Origin: Anaerorhabdus sp036636695
Lineage (GTDB): Bacteria; Bacillota_I; Bacilli_A; Erysipelotrichales; Erysipelotrichaceae
DNA length: 64,000 bases
Strand: one strand, 5' to 3'
Assembly (NCBI RefSeq): GCF_036636695.1
Contig: NZ_JAVWNW010000012.1
Part shown: positions 51,778-61,114 of the stretch, in pieces
Layout of the letters: the number at the start of each line of letters is the position of its first letter
Position numbering within the stretch: the stretch's first letter is position 1
The notes under the pieces: generated by a model
Seen by the model: the letters and a program-made list of their open reading frames with translations, nothing else
Database searches by the model: none
Told to the model about the DNA's origin: nothing
Made by a program: the position numbers and the translations under genes

Positions 51778-52209
51778 TTATTTACAAGTAAATCCAGATG
51801 CTGTTAATTGTTTTACAGATTCATTGAGATCAATTATATCTGCGCCTGATTGCATCATACCCATATCAGCTAATTGTTGAGTTCCTGCTTTCTTAACATC
51901 AATAATCCATTTTTCTGTAGCGATACCATCTTTGACATCTACTGTATAGACAACACCATCTACATTGAATTTTCCTTTAAGTTGACTAACAATTTCTTGG
52001 AATGCTTCTTCTGATACACCAAGTTCTTCTAAATTAGCAGAAGCTGTTTGTATAATTTCACTAACAGTCTTGCCATCCTTCGCTACTAATTCCATTGATG
52101 TTTTAGTTCCTGACACTTCAAACGTACAAACCTTAGTTACTTCTTTACTTCCTCCTGTGCATCCCACAAGTGAGAATGCTAATAATGCTACAATTAGTAT
52201 TTTTTTCAT
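51778..52209 (-). CDS. DUF1307-family lipoprotein (YehR-like)
   Basis: This 143-residue lipoprotein precursor has signal KKILIVALLAFSLVGCTGG (lipobox LVGC, Cys17). The mature part has the DUF1307 layout: VCTFEVSGTKTSMELVAKDG, then FNVDGVVYTVDVKDG, then a hydrophobic C-terminal helix. The family occurs in Firmicutes and enteric bacteria without a known role. It is a single transcription unit with its own terminator. Confidence 0.8.
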   Translation of the reverse strand: MKKILIVALLAFSLVGCTGGSKEVTKVCTFEVSGTKTSMELVAKDGKTVSEIIQTASANLEELGVSEEAFQEIVSQLKGKFNVDGVVYTVDVKDGIATEKWIIDVKKAGTQQLADMGMMQSGADIIDLNESVKQLTASGFTCK

Positions 52210-52338
52210 TTCTTCCTCTTTCCGTTGCAGTAGTTTTGCACCTCAAAAATAACAGATTTATTTCTCATTTACAACAGATATTCCCTAAAAATAATAATTG
52301 GCACTTTTATGACTGATTGTCGTCTTATTTATAATGAA

Positions 52339-52362
52339 AGGAGTATTTCTACTCCTCTTTTT
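52339..52362. terminator. Terminator near the end of the ADH operon
   Basis: AGGAGTA-TTTC-TACTCCT is followed by a T-run on the plus strand and weak T content on the minus strand. It sits at the stop of the alcohol dehydrogenase gene. Confidence 0.55.
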
Positions 52363-53528
52363 TACAAACACATTTCGTATATTTTTTTTATGTCTTTTTG
52401 ACTCAATGGTTTAAACCCTTCAAGGATAGAATCTTCACATGATTTTTTAGCCATAATCTCAAAGTTAGTTTCGTCAATATTTAAATCAGTGAAGTTGCTT
52501 GTTAATTGTAATGTATTGAAGAAGAAATCACTCAAGCGTTTAATTGCTTCTTTCGCGATATCCATTGGTGGAAGTGATGCATCTATTCCAAATACATTAA
52601 TACCGAATTGTACATATTTGCTTACATTAGTTTCATCTAGACAATATTCCATCCAACGTGGTGTAAGTATTGCAAGCCCTAAACCATGTGTTATATCATA
52701 AATTGCTGATACTTCATGTTCAATTGGATGACAACTCCAAGCTTGATTTTTTCCACCATTCACAAATCCATTAATTGCCCATGAAGAAGTCCACATTAAG
52801 TTCGCACGTGCTTCATAGTTTGTAGGGTCTTTAATTGCAATTGGTGTATATTTAATAACTGTCTTCATTAATCCTTCCATGAAACAATCAAGCATATATA
52901 AATCTTGATCCATATTGAAATATACTTCTAAAATATGTGACATGATATCTGCAGCACCACATGCTGTTTGATATGGACTAACTGAATAAGTGTTCGTTGG
53001 ATCCAGAAAAGATACCGCAGGTATTAACGGACGAGCAAGACGCCCATATTTATCTTGTGTTTCAGGATTACTAATAACACCACCTGCATCCATTTCAGAA
53101 CCTGTTGCAGATAAAGTTAGGATAGATACAATTGGCAATGCTTTCTCAATTGGTGCATCACTTACAAAAAACTCCCATGGATCATGTTCTACAAAAGCTC
53201 CTGCTGCCATGAACTTTGTCGCATCAATTGTAGAGCCTCCACCTACTGCAAGTAAGACATCAATATTTTTTTCTTTACAGATACGCGCACCTTCTCTTAC
53301 AGAATCAATACGTGGATTTGGTTCAATTCCTGATAATTCAAATAATTCTAATCCTGCATCTTTTATTTCCTTAACTACTTTATCATATAAACCTATTTTT
53401 TTAATTGAGCCTCCACCATAGGTCATTAGTACTCTAGTTCCAAACTTTTTAAGTTCTGGCCCCAAGTTCTTTAATTGATTTTCTCCAAAATAAACCTTTG
53501 TTGGAATGTCGTATACAAAATTATTCAT
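52362..53528 (-). CDS. Iron-containing alcohol dehydrogenase (butanol dehydrogenase type)
   Basis: This 388-residue group III alcohol dehydrogenase has YDIPTKVYFGENQL at the start, LLAVGGGSTIDATKFMA near 92, LTLSATGSEMDAGGV near 137 and metal-ligand segments with DIMSHILEVYF, HPIEHEVSAIYDITHGLGLA. It matches the BdhA/YqhD branch, which reduces aldehydes with NAD(P)H. The cupin gene is 51 bp upstream behind a MerR-type promoter, so it probably acts in aldehyde or electrophile defence. Confidence 0.92.
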   Translation of the reverse strand: MNNFVYDIPTKVYFGENQLKNLGPELKKFGTRVLMTYGGGSIKKIGLYDKVVKEIKDAGLELFELSGIEPNPRIDSVREGARICKEKNIDVLLAVGGGSTIDATKFMAAGAFVEHDPWEFFVSDAPIEKALPIVSILTLSATGSEMDAGGVISNPETQDKYGRLARPLIPAVSFLDPTNTYSVSPYQTACGAADIMSHILEVYFNMDQDLYMLDCFMEGLMKTVIKYTPIAIKDPTNYEARANLMWTSSWAINGFVNGGKNQAWSCHPIEHEVSAIYDITHGLGLAILTPRWMEYCLDETNVSKYVQFGINVFGIDASLPPMDIAKEAIKRLSDFFFNTLQLTSNFTDLNIDETNFEIMAKKSCEDSILEGFKPLSQKDIKKIYEMCL

Positions 53529-53579
53529 TTCTTTTTCTCCTCTATTGTTTTCTTTTTGTGTTCCATAATAATACGTCTT

Positions 53580-53987
53580 TCATTGACCAATCCTCATATA
53601 CTCACTAGCATCGACTGGCTCTAGCCATTCATTTGATGAATCTTCAGCAGGTATTTCTATCGCTAAGTGGCAAAACCAACTGTCTTGTGTTGCACCATGC
53701 CAATGTTTTGTTTCAGCTGGTATTTCAACTATATCGCCTGGATATAGTGTAATTACTTCACTTCCCCAAGCTTGATAATAGCCTTTTCCACCAGTTACAA
53801 GAAGGATTTGTCCACCTTTATGATGGATATGCCAATTGTTTCTACAACCTGGTTCAAATGTTACATTTCCTATAATAACACCTTTTTGAGTAAGCATTGT
53901 TAAATATGCTTGTCCTATGAAATTTTTGGCAAATTCATCTGGTAATGGATCATTTGTTGGAAATACGCTTAAATTCTCTTTATTCAT
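53580..53987 (-). CDS. Cupin-domain protein
   Basis: The product of about 135 residues carries one small cupin barrel. Its first motif is around GCRNNWHIHHKGGQILLVTGG (metal-binding His residues) and its second around EIPAETKHWHGA. The ATG at 53987 is behind AAGGAGG. Such cupins are commonly encoded with alcohol dehydrogenases or carboxymuconolactone-decarboxylase-like proteins. It is the first gene of the operon and follows a 19-bp-spacer promoter. Reaction unknown. Confidence 0.85.
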   Translation of the reverse strand: MNKENLSVFPTNDPLPDEFAKNFIGQAYLTMLTQKGVIIGNVTFEPGCRNNWHIHHKGGQILLVTGGKGYYQAWGSEVITLYPGDIVEIPAETKHWHGATQDSWFCHLAIEIPAEDSSNEWLEPVDASEYMRIGQ

Positions 53988-54012
53988 CTTAAACCTCCTT
54001 CTTATTACGATT

Positions 54013-54043
54013 ACAATACTCCTTGGAGTTAACTCCAAGTCAA
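54013..54043 (-). promoter_or_regulatory. MerR-family-type promoter of the cupin/ADH operon
   Basis: On the minus strand the -35 TTGACT (54038-54043) and -10 TATTGT (54013-54018) are separated by 19 bp. That spacer contains most of the palindrome CTTGGAGTTAACTCCAAG (54022-54039). The over-long spacer with a central dyad is the hallmark of MerR-type control. No merR-like gene is present in this window. Confidence 0.85.
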
Positions 54044-54068
54044 GAACTATTTATTTTTTTACATAAAT

Positions 54069-54112
54069 AAAACACACAAGACATTCGCATTATTGCTAGA
54101 ATTGTGTGTTTT
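54069..54112 (-). terminator. Terminator of the acetyltransferase gene
   Basis: AAAACACACAA and TTGTGTGTTTT form an 11-bp stem with a 22-nt loop. It lies between the acetyltransferase gene and the cupin promoter. Confidence 0.6.
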
Positions 54113-54184
54113 ATATTAATTTATAATTTACAAATATCAGTTTTTTTATCAATTTAACTTTCAGTGAGAAGGTTATTAAATCTG

Positions 54185-54637
54185 TTAATTTCGACTTTTA
54201 ACCATAACTCGTTCATTATTTATATCTAATTCTCCATTAAATTTGAATCCTAATTTTTCATAAAGATGGATTGCTAACTCATTTGTTTCATATACACTTA
54301 GAAATATCTCATCTACCGCATAATCATTGTATAACTTTTCAAGCAGAATTGGCAAAACTAGTTTTGCTAATCCTTTGCCTTGATGATGCTCATCGATAAA
54401 AAAACGATCAAGCCATAACCTTCCATGGTCACCCTCATAAATCCATAGTCCAAACATTGCAAATCCAACATATACATTATCAATACTTATTAGTATTGGT
54501 CTCCATAGTTCTAATTCATCTGCTTCATTTAAACATTCTTCGACTGTTTCAATTGTACCTTTTTGATTTTCAGAAATATGCAACTTCAATGCTTCTTCTC
54601 TAAAGTCCTTCGCATTGATAAATTCAATTTTAGTCAT
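54185..54637 (-). CDS. GNAT-family N-acetyltransferase
   Basis: This 150-residue GNAT-fold protein has the acetyl-CoA-binding region DRFFIDEHHQGKGLAKLVLPILLEKL near 75 and the C-terminal NELAIHLYEKLGFKFNGE near 120. Spermidine acetyltransferases have the same look (Asp/Glu-rich middle, VYVGFAMFG), so a polyamine substrate is possible but not shown. It is a single gene between the cupin operon and trxB. Confidence 0.88.
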   Translation of the reverse strand: MTKIEFINAKDFREEALKLHISENQKGTIETVEECLNEADELELWRPILISIDNVYVGFAMFGLWIYEGDHGRLWLDRFFIDEHHQGKGLAKLVLPILLEKLYNDYAVDEIFLSVYETNELAIHLYEKLGFKFNGELDINNERVMVKSRN

Positions 54638-54682
54638 CTTTTTTACCTCTATTTTATTCTATCATGTTGATTACACTTGGAC

Positions 54683-54712
54683 AAAAAGAAAAACTACTTT
54701 GCAGTAGTTTAA
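54683..54712 (-). terminator. Terminator of trxB
   Basis: AAACTACT and AGTAGTTT with a short loop are followed on the minus strand by TTTCTTTTT. It overlaps the end of trxB and closes the uvrA-hprK-lgt/ppaX-trxB run. Confidence 0.85.
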
Positions 54713-55626
54713 CCTTTAATATAATGGAATGCACTTTGTGCTGCAACTGCACCATCTCCACAAGCTGTTACAACCTGACGCAAGACTTTATCGATACAAT
54801 CACCTGCTGCATAAATTCCTTTTGCTTTTGTTTCCATGTGATCATCTACTAAGATATATCCTTGTTCATCCGTAATTCCTAAATCTTTAGCGAAGTCCGT
54901 ATTTGGATCTGCACCAATGTATGGGAATACTGCTTTTGTTTCAATCGTTGTGATTTCTTTAGTTTCTACATCTTCAAGAACGATTGCACCAACTTTACCA
55001 TCCTCCGCAAGTATTTCTACCGGAAGATGTTTTTTAATCACATGAATTTTTGGTTCATTTTCAATCTTTGCTTGAATGATTGGTTCCGCTCTAAACACAT
55101 CACGACGAATAACAATATTCACTTGTGATGCAAATTGTGATAAGTATAGTGATTCTTCTAATGCAGAATTTCCTCCACCAATGACTGTCACGACTTGATT
55201 TTTAAAGAACGCTCCATCACAAACTGCACAATAAGATACGCCTTTACCTGTTAACTCTTTTTCATTTGGTATATTTAATAAACGTTCTTTTGTTCCTGTT
55301 GCAATAATAATTGTGTGTGCTGTATATGTATTGCCATCAGAAGAAATTACTTTTTTTATTTCTCCATCTTCAATTTTATTTACATCCCCATACAAGTATT
55401 CTGCACCAAAGTGCGTTGAATGTTCAAACATTTGATAAGCTAAGTCTGCCCCATTCATTTCTTTAATACTTGGATAGTTTTGAATTTCGAAAGTCTTAAT
55501 CAATTTCCCACCAGGTGCTTCTCTTTCAAGCATCGCAACTTTTAACCCAGCGCGAGAGGCATAGATTGCAGCTGTCATTCCAGCTGGTCCACCCCCAATA
55601 ATAATTACATCATATTGTACGTCCAT
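54709..55626 (-). CDS. trxB: Thioredoxin reductase
   Basis: The 305-residue product has FAD-binding VIIIGGGPAGMTAAIYASRAG near 9, the redox-active YCAVCDGAF (Cys133 and Cys136 approximately), NADPH-binding VTVIGGGNSALEE near 147 and the C-terminal AAGDCIDKVLRQVVTACGDGA. It reduces thioredoxin with NADPH. The ATG has AAGGAGG upstream and overlaps the lgt-ppaX stop by 22 bp, so it is the last gene of that operon. Confidence 0.97.
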   Translation of the reverse strand: MDVQYDVIIIGGGPAGMTAAIYASRAGLKVAMLEREAPGGKLIKTFEIQNYPSIKEMNGADLAYQMFEHSTHFGAEYLYGDVNKIEDGEIKKVISSDGNTYTAHTIIIATGTKERLLNIPNEKELTGKGVSYCAVCDGAFFKNQVVTVIGGGNSALEESLYLSQFASQVNIVIRRDVFRAEPIIQAKIENEPKIHVIKKHLPVEILAEDGKVGAIVLEDVETKEITTIETKAVFPYIGADPNTDFAKDLGITDEQGYILVDDHMETKAKGIYAAGDCIDKVLRQVVTACGDGAVAAQSAFHYIKG

Positions 55627-57071
55627 GGATGATCCTCCTTAAGTATCGTTTCTATTTCCGCAAGATCACGAATGATTTTATTTGGCTTTTGTGTTTCTAA
55701 CATTGCGATTCTGTCTTCATTAAAGATATATCCGATTGAGTATACCCCAGCATTATGTGCAGCTTGAATATCGGTCGCACTATCTCCGACATAAATACAT
55801 GAATCGTGGCCAACATTTAACTTTTTACAAGCTATAAATATTCCTTCTGGACTTGGTTTTCCTTCTTTCACATCATCATGACCAACAATTACATCGACAT
55901 ATTGTGATAAGTTAAATAAATCCAATCCTAATTTTACTCCATCTGCGAATTTTGTAGATACTATACCAATTTTATATCCTTCTTCTTTTAAATTCTTTAA
56001 AAGTGCTTCTGCATTCTCCATTGGTTTCACAAATTCTGGATGAATTTTGAAATTATACTCACGGTATTCTTGGATTAATGATTCTGTATTTTGTTCAGGA
56101 AAGTAAATTGGAAACATTTTCGCAAGTGGCGGTCCTAAAACTTCTAATTGTTTCTCTTTATCAAATTCTTCTTCTGTTCTATATTTCGCAAATAGATAAC
56201 GATAAGTTTCTAAAATTGCTGGTTCAGTATCAAGTAATGTTCCATCTAAGTCAAATAGCATAGTTGGTTTTGGTTCCTTCATAAATTTCCTAAAGACCCC
56301 AACAAATCCCAGTATACCAACGACAATGAATACAACCGATGTCAATTGTGCCATTCGGATAGGTCCAAGCATTAAGCTATCAGTACGCATACCTTCGACA
56401 ATAAATCGAGACCATCCATACCATACTAAGTAGAAGTAAACTCCATCTCCTCTTTTTAAGAAATGATATTTTTGATTTAACTTACGGATTAAGAAGTAGA
56501 AAACCACAAAACCTAATAAGTTGAGTACACTTTCATATAAGAAAGTAGGTACATAATATTCTCCATTGATAAACATCATGTTTTTGATAAAATCAGGGAA
56601 GTTTTTAAAATAAGCTTCTGTTACCGCTACTCCATGTGCTTCTTGATTTAAGAAATTACCCCAACGTCCAATTGCTTGAGCAATTAACATATTAGGTACG
56701 ATACAATCTGCTAGACGCATAAAATCAATTTTACGCTTGCGTGTGTAATACAAACCATAAAGAGCTCCTGTAATTAAGCCTCCTTGGATTGCAAGTCCAC
56801 CATTGTATATTTGTAAAATACGAATTGGATCTTCCAAAAAGTATCCTAAATCAAAGAATAAACAATACCATATACGTGCTCCTACGATTCCCCATAGAAA
56901 GCATCCAATTGTTAAATCTTCAACTAATTCAAAGTTATAGCCATTTTTCTTAATATCACGATAACTTACAAGTGCTGTAATAGCTACTCCTGAAATCATT
57001 AAGATGGCATACCACTTAACTCCAATATTACCTATTTGAAGAAAAGTCTGTGGATCTGGAAAAAAACTCAT
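55605..57071 (-). CDS. lgt: Fused prolipoprotein diacylglyceryl transferase and PpaX-like phosphatase
   Basis: This is a 488-residue two-domain protein. Residues about 1-268 are Lgt: membrane helices, VGARIWYCLFF near 60, QAIGRWGNFLNQEAHG near 137 and YGWSRFIVEGMRTDS near 223. It attaches diacylglyceryl to lipoprotein cysteines. From about 270, TMLFDLDGTLLDTEPAI begins a HAD domain with GIVSTKF near 370, GKPSPEG near 408 and VGDSATDIQAA near 432, matching PpaX pyrophosphatase. In B. subtilis hprK, lgt and ppaX are separate neighbours; here the last two are one frame. hprK precedes it by 2 bp. Confidence 0.95.
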   Translation of the reverse strand: MSFFPDPQTFLQIGNIGVKWYAILMISGVAITALVSYRDIKKNGYNFELVEDLTIGCFLWGIVGARIWYCLFFDLGYFLEDPIRILQIYNGGLAIQGGLITGALYGLYYTRKRKIDFMRLADCIVPNMLIAQAIGRWGNFLNQEAHGVAVTEAYFKNFPDFIKNMMFINGEYYVPTFLYESVLNLLGFVVFYFLIRKLNQKYHFLKRGDGVYFYLVWYGWSRFIVEGMRTDSLMLGPIRMAQLTSVVFIVVGILGFVGVFRKFMKEPKPTMLFDLDGTLLDTEPAILETYRYLFAKYRTEEEFDKEKQLEVLGPPLAKMFPIYFPEQNTESLIQEYREYNFKIHPEFVKPMENAEALLKNLKEEGYKIGIVSTKFADGVKLGLDLFNLSQYVDVIVGHDDVKEGKPSPEGIFIACKKLNVGHDSCIYVGDSATDIQAAHNAGVYSIGYIFNEDRIAMLETQKPNKIIRDLAEIETILKEDHPWTYNMM

Positions 57072-57073
57072 TT

Positions 57074-58033
57074 TTATTTCGCCCCTTTATTCTTTTCATT
57101 TTCTGCTTGTATAAAGCGAAGAACTCTTGCTTCAAATTCTTTCGCACTATTAAATCCCGCTTGTTTAAGAGCGAAGTTTGTAACTGCCGACTCTACAAGC
57201 ACAGCCATAGAACGTCCTTCTTTGACTGGTAATACAATCGTTGGTACCTCAATTTCAAGAATTGTTGTAAACTCATCCTCTTCGATTCCAACTCGTGCAT
57301 AATCTTTTGAGTCATTATATTTTTCTAACTTGATTACGACATCAACATTATCCTTGGTAAGAAGTGAACTTGCTCCAAACATTTTCGCAACATCAATAAT
57401 TCCAATACCGCGAATTTCAAGCATTCCTTCTAACAATTCTGGACTCTTACCGACAAGTGTATTATGAATTTTCGCAATATCTACACGGTCATCCGCAATT
57501 AGTACATGCCCACGGCGTATAAGTTCAAGTGCAATTTCACTTTTACCCATTCCGCTTTCACCAGTAATAAGAACACCTTTACCATATACACTCAATAATA
57601 CACCATGAATGTTATCACAAGGTGCTAGTCTTTCATCCAAAAATGAAACTAAGTCAACCATCAATCGATAACTTGGTAAATCAGATTTGAAAATTGGAAA
57701 GTTCATTTCTGAAGCTACTTCAATAAGGATTTCTGGAACTTCACGATTTCTTGAGAAAACAATCATTGGTGTGTATGCATCTGTGATTCCTCTAAAACGT
57801 TGTCTTTGGGTTTCTTCATCTAGTGTTTCAATAAATGCTAACTCTTTATCACCCATAATAACAATACGTTTGGTTTCCGTTTCCTTAAAGAATCCCGCAA
57901 GTTCTAGTCCTGGTCGATTAAGGTCTGGTACAATAACCCAACGATTTAATGACTCTTCATTTCCAGTTACTTGTTCGAATTTAAAATAGTCGACAAGTTC
58001 TCGTATCATTACTTTTCCTTCTAATTCTTCCAT
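57074..58033 (-). CDS. hprK: HPr kinase/phosphorylase
   Basis: The 319-residue product has the N-terminal domain with RPGLELAGFF near 35 and the C-terminal kinase with Walker A LITGESGMGKSEIALELIRRG near 150, VIADDRVDI near 180 and the signature EIRGIGIIDVAKMFG near 205. It phosphorylates and dephosphorylates HPr Ser46, the hub of carbon catabolite control. It fits a window rich in PTS operons. The start at 58033 is used; an ATG at 58009 behind AGAAGG is an alternative. uvrA ends 4 bp upstream. Confidence 0.96.
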   Translation of the reverse strand: MEELEGKVMIRELVDYFKFEQVTGNEESLNRWVIVPDLNRPGLELAGFFKETETKRIVIMGDKELAFIETLDEETQRQRFRGITDAYTPMIVFSRNREVPEILIEVASEMNFPIFKSDLPSYRLMVDLVSFLDERLAPCDNIHGVLLSVYGKGVLITGESGMGKSEIALELIRRGHVLIADDRVDIAKIHNTLVGKSPELLEGMLEIRGIGIIDVAKMFGASSLLTKDNVDVVIKLEKYNDSKDYARVGIEEDEFTTILEIEVPTIVLPVKEGRSMAVLVESAVTNFALKQAGFNSAKEFEARVLRFIQAENEKNKGAK

Positions 58034-58036
58034 ATC

Positions 58037-60862
58037 TTACCCTTTCTTCAGTACTCGTTTTAAATACTGACCTGTATAACTCTTTTCTACTTTTGCGACT
58101 TGTTCTGGTGTTCCAGTTGCGACAATAGTTCCACCACCATCGCCTCCTTCAGGACCTAAATCTATTAAGTAGTCAGCACATTTAATCACATCCAAATTAT
58201 GTTCGATAATAAGTACTGTATCTCCATTATCTACTATTCTTTGTAGTACTGTCAGTAACTTTCTCACATCATGACTATGCAACCCGGTTGTTGGCTCATC
58301 AAGAATGAAGACCGTTTTACCTGTTGCTTTCTTTTGAAGTTCACTCGCAAGTTTTACACGTTGAGCTTCTCCTCCTGATAATGTTGTACTTGATTGACCT
58401 AATTTAATATAGTCTAGCCCAACATCATGGAGTGTTTGCATCTTATCTCTAATCTTGTGAATATTATTAAAGAAAAGAATTGAGTCTTCAACCGTCATAT
58501 CTAATACATCGAAGATATTTTTATCTTTGTATGTTACTTGTAGTGTTTCATCATTATATCGTTTACCATGACATTCTTCACAAGGTACATAAACATCTGG
58601 TAAGAAGTTCATTGAAATCCTTCTTACACCATCTCCTTGGCATGCTTCACAACGTCCACCTTTAACATTGAAAGAAAAACGACCTTTGTCATATCCACGT
58701 AGTTTAGCCTCTGGTGTCATAGCGAATAAGTCACGTACATCATCAAATACGCCTGTATATGTTACTGGATTAGAACGTGGTGTTCTTCCAATTGGATCTT
58801 GACCAATCTCAATAATCTTATCAATTTCATCAAGTCCTTTAATCTCTTTATGTTTACCTGGTTTTATACGTACGCGACCAAGTGAATGTTGTACAGCTTT
58901 GCATAAGATTTCATTAACAAGGGTACTCTTACCACTTCCACTTACTCCTGTCACTACTGTCATTGTTCCAAGCGGAATCTTGACAGAAATGTTTTTCAAA
59001 TTATTTTCTGATGCCTTAATAATTTCAATAAATTTTCCATTTCCTTTTCGACGTTTTTCAGGAACTTCTATTTTGAGGGCTCCTGATAAATATTGTCCAG
59101 TAATTGATTTCTTATTTTTCATAACTTGTGTTGGTGTTCCAGAAGCAATTACTTCTCCACCATGAACTCCCGCACCTGGACCAATGTCGACAATCCAGTC
59201 ACTTTCCATCATTGTCTCTTCATCATGTTCAACAACAATTAACGAGTTTCCTAAGTCACGCATATTTTTTAGCGTTTGAATTAATTTTGCATTATCTCTT
59301 TGATGTAATCCAATTGATGGTTCATCTAAAACATAGAGTACTCCCGTTAGTCTTGAACCAATTTGTGTCGCAAGACGTATACGTTGAGCTTCTCCTCCAG
59401 AAAGAGTTCCCGCCAAACGATCTAGTGTTAAATACTCTAAACCAACATCCAATAAAAAAGTTAGACGATTGCGAATTTCTTTTAAGACAAGATCTGCAAT
59501 CTTAGCTTGCATTGTATTTAGTTTTAATTGATTAACCCATTCAAGAGCTACTCGAACACTCATTTCTGTAAATTCCACAATGTTTTTATCACCGACACGA
59601 ACGCATAGTGCCATCTCATTTAAACGACGACCTTTACATGTTGGACAAGTACTTTCCATCATGAATGTTTGATACCATTCTTTTGACATTGAAGAAGTTG
59701 TTTCAACATATCTTCTTTCAATTAATGTCTTCACGCCTTCAATATAATCATTACGTGAAAATTTATTTCCACTACTTGATGTAATTGAATACTCGATTGG
59801 TTGATCAGAACCATAAAGAATCATTTCTATTTGTTTCTTTGTTAATTTTTCAATAGGCTTATCTAAATCAATACCATATGTTTTACATAAAATCGCAAAT
59901 GTTTGCCATTCAATATTTGTCGAATCTACAATATTTTTATAATATACAATTCCACCTTTACGAATAGATTTACTACGATCTGGTATTAAGTAATCCACAT
60001 CTACTTCTTGTGTCACACCTAGCCCATTACATGTTGGACAAGCACCTAATGGTGCATTAAATGAGAATAAACGTGGTTCAAGATGTGGTACTGAAAATCC
60101 ACATATTTTACATGCATAATTACTAGAAAATAAAAGTTCTTCTTCTGGTGTTTTCACAATTACTGTACCATCAGATTGTCGTAAAGCATTTTCAAGCGAA
60201 TCATGTAATCTTGATTTTGAATCACTACTTTTTACAATACGATCCACAACAATTTCAACTGTATGTTTTTTATTCTTTTCTAGAACTATCTCGTCTTCTA
60301 ATAATTTTACTTCGCCATCTACGCGTACACGCACATAACCGTCTTTTTGCAGTTTCGCAAAGAGGTCTTTTTGTGTTCCTTTTTGTTCTTTGACAACTGG
60401 AGCTAAAATTTCTAAGCGTGTTTTATCTGGTAGTTGCATCACTCTTTCAACCATTTGTTGAATTGTTTGAGATGTAATTGGTTCATTGTGTGTTGGACAA
60501 TAAGGTGTCCCTACACGTGCATACAATAAACGCAAGTAATCATAAATCTCTGTTACTGTTCCAACTGTTGAACGCGGATTATTACTTGTAGTCTTTTGGT
60601 CAATTGAAATCGAAGGTGATAATCCTTCAATTAACTCTACATCTGGTTTTTCCACACCACCTAAAAATTGACGCGCATATGCACTTAAAGATTCAACATA
60701 GCGACGTTGTCCTTCGGCATAAATCGTATCAAATGCTAATGACGTTTTTCCTGATCCTGATAATCCTGTCATAATGACAAGCTGATTACGCGGTATCTCT
60801 AAGTCTATATTTTTTAAGTTATTTTCTTTTGCACCTTTTATTACAATTTTATTTTGTTCCAT
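58037..60862 (-). CDS. uvrA: Excinuclease ABC subunit A
   Basis: This 941-residue UvrA has two ABC ATPase modules: Walker A TGLSGSGKTSLAFDT near 30 and TGVSGSGKSTLVNE near 640, signatures TLSGGEAQRIRLA and TLSGGEAQRVKLA, and zinc-binding cysteines in CKICGF, CPTCNG, CPTCKG and CEACQG. It finds bulky DNA lesions with UvrB. The ATG at 60862 has GGGTG upstream, better than the TTG at 60874. uvrB is not in the window. Confidence 0.98.
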   Translation of the reverse strand: MEQNKIVIKGAKENNLKNIDLEIPRNQLVIMTGLSGSGKTSLAFDTIYAEGQRRYVESLSAYARQFLGGVEKPDVELIEGLSPSISIDQKTTSNNPRSTVGTVTEIYDYLRLLYARVGTPYCPTHNEPITSQTIQQMVERVMQLPDKTRLEILAPVVKEQKGTQKDLFAKLQKDGYVRVRVDGEVKLLEDEIVLEKNKKHTVEIVVDRIVKSSDSKSRLHDSLENALRQSDGTVIVKTPEEELLFSSNYACKICGFSVPHLEPRLFSFNAPLGACPTCNGLGVTQEVDVDYLIPDRSKSIRKGGIVYYKNIVDSTNIEWQTFAILCKTYGIDLDKPIEKLTKKQIEMILYGSDQPIEYSITSSSGNKFSRNDYIEGVKTLIERRYVETTSSMSKEWYQTFMMESTCPTCKGRRLNEMALCVRVGDKNIVEFTEMSVRVALEWVNQLKLNTMQAKIADLVLKEIRNRLTFLLDVGLEYLTLDRLAGTLSGGEAQRIRLATQIGSRLTGVLYVLDEPSIGLHQRDNAKLIQTLKNMRDLGNSLIVVEHDEETMMESDWIVDIGPGAGVHGGEVIASGTPTQVMKNKKSITGQYLSGALKIEVPEKRRKGNGKFIEIIKASENNLKNISVKIPLGTMTVVTGVSGSGKSTLVNEILCKAVQHSLGRVRIKPGKHKEIKGLDEIDKIIEIGQDPIGRTPRSNPVTYTGVFDDVRDLFAMTPEAKLRGYDKGRFSFNVKGGRCEACQGDGVRRISMNFLPDVYVPCEECHGKRYNDETLQVTYKDKNIFDVLDMTVEDSILFFNNIHKIRDKMQTLHDVGLDYIKLGQSSTTLSGGEAQRVKLASELQKKATGKTVFILDEPTTGLHSHDVRKLLTVLQRIVDNGDTVLIIEHNLDVIKCADYLIDLGPEGGDGGGTIVATGTPEQVAKVEKSYTGQYLKRVLKKG

Positions 60863-61061
60863 AATTTCACCCAATTCCTGTTCTATTATACTATTTCAGA
60901 CATCATTTCACAATTGAAAGGACCAGCTACTTTTTCATAAGTTGACATACATAAATGTCTACTTTAGCCTTTAAATAGGCTCTTTCCTTCACTTTTATGT
61001 CTTTGTACACTATCATATTTTCACATGTGCTTGAATTAATTTCAAGTTATTTTACACCAAT

Positions 61062-61091
61062 TTTACCTCTTTTGGTGAAGAATGTTATAAT
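61062..61091 (+). promoter_or_regulatory. Promoter of the IMPACT-family gene
   Basis: TTTACC (61062-61067) and TATAAT (61086-61091) are 18 bp apart. The inverted repeat CACCAA/TTGGTG (61055-61077) overlaps the -35 and spacer and may be an operator. The predicted start near 61098 rules out the upstream TTG at 61094. A small hairpin lies at about 60967-60983. Confidence 0.65.
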
Positions 61092-61114
61092 ATTTGAAAA
61101 TGAAAGGAGCTCGT

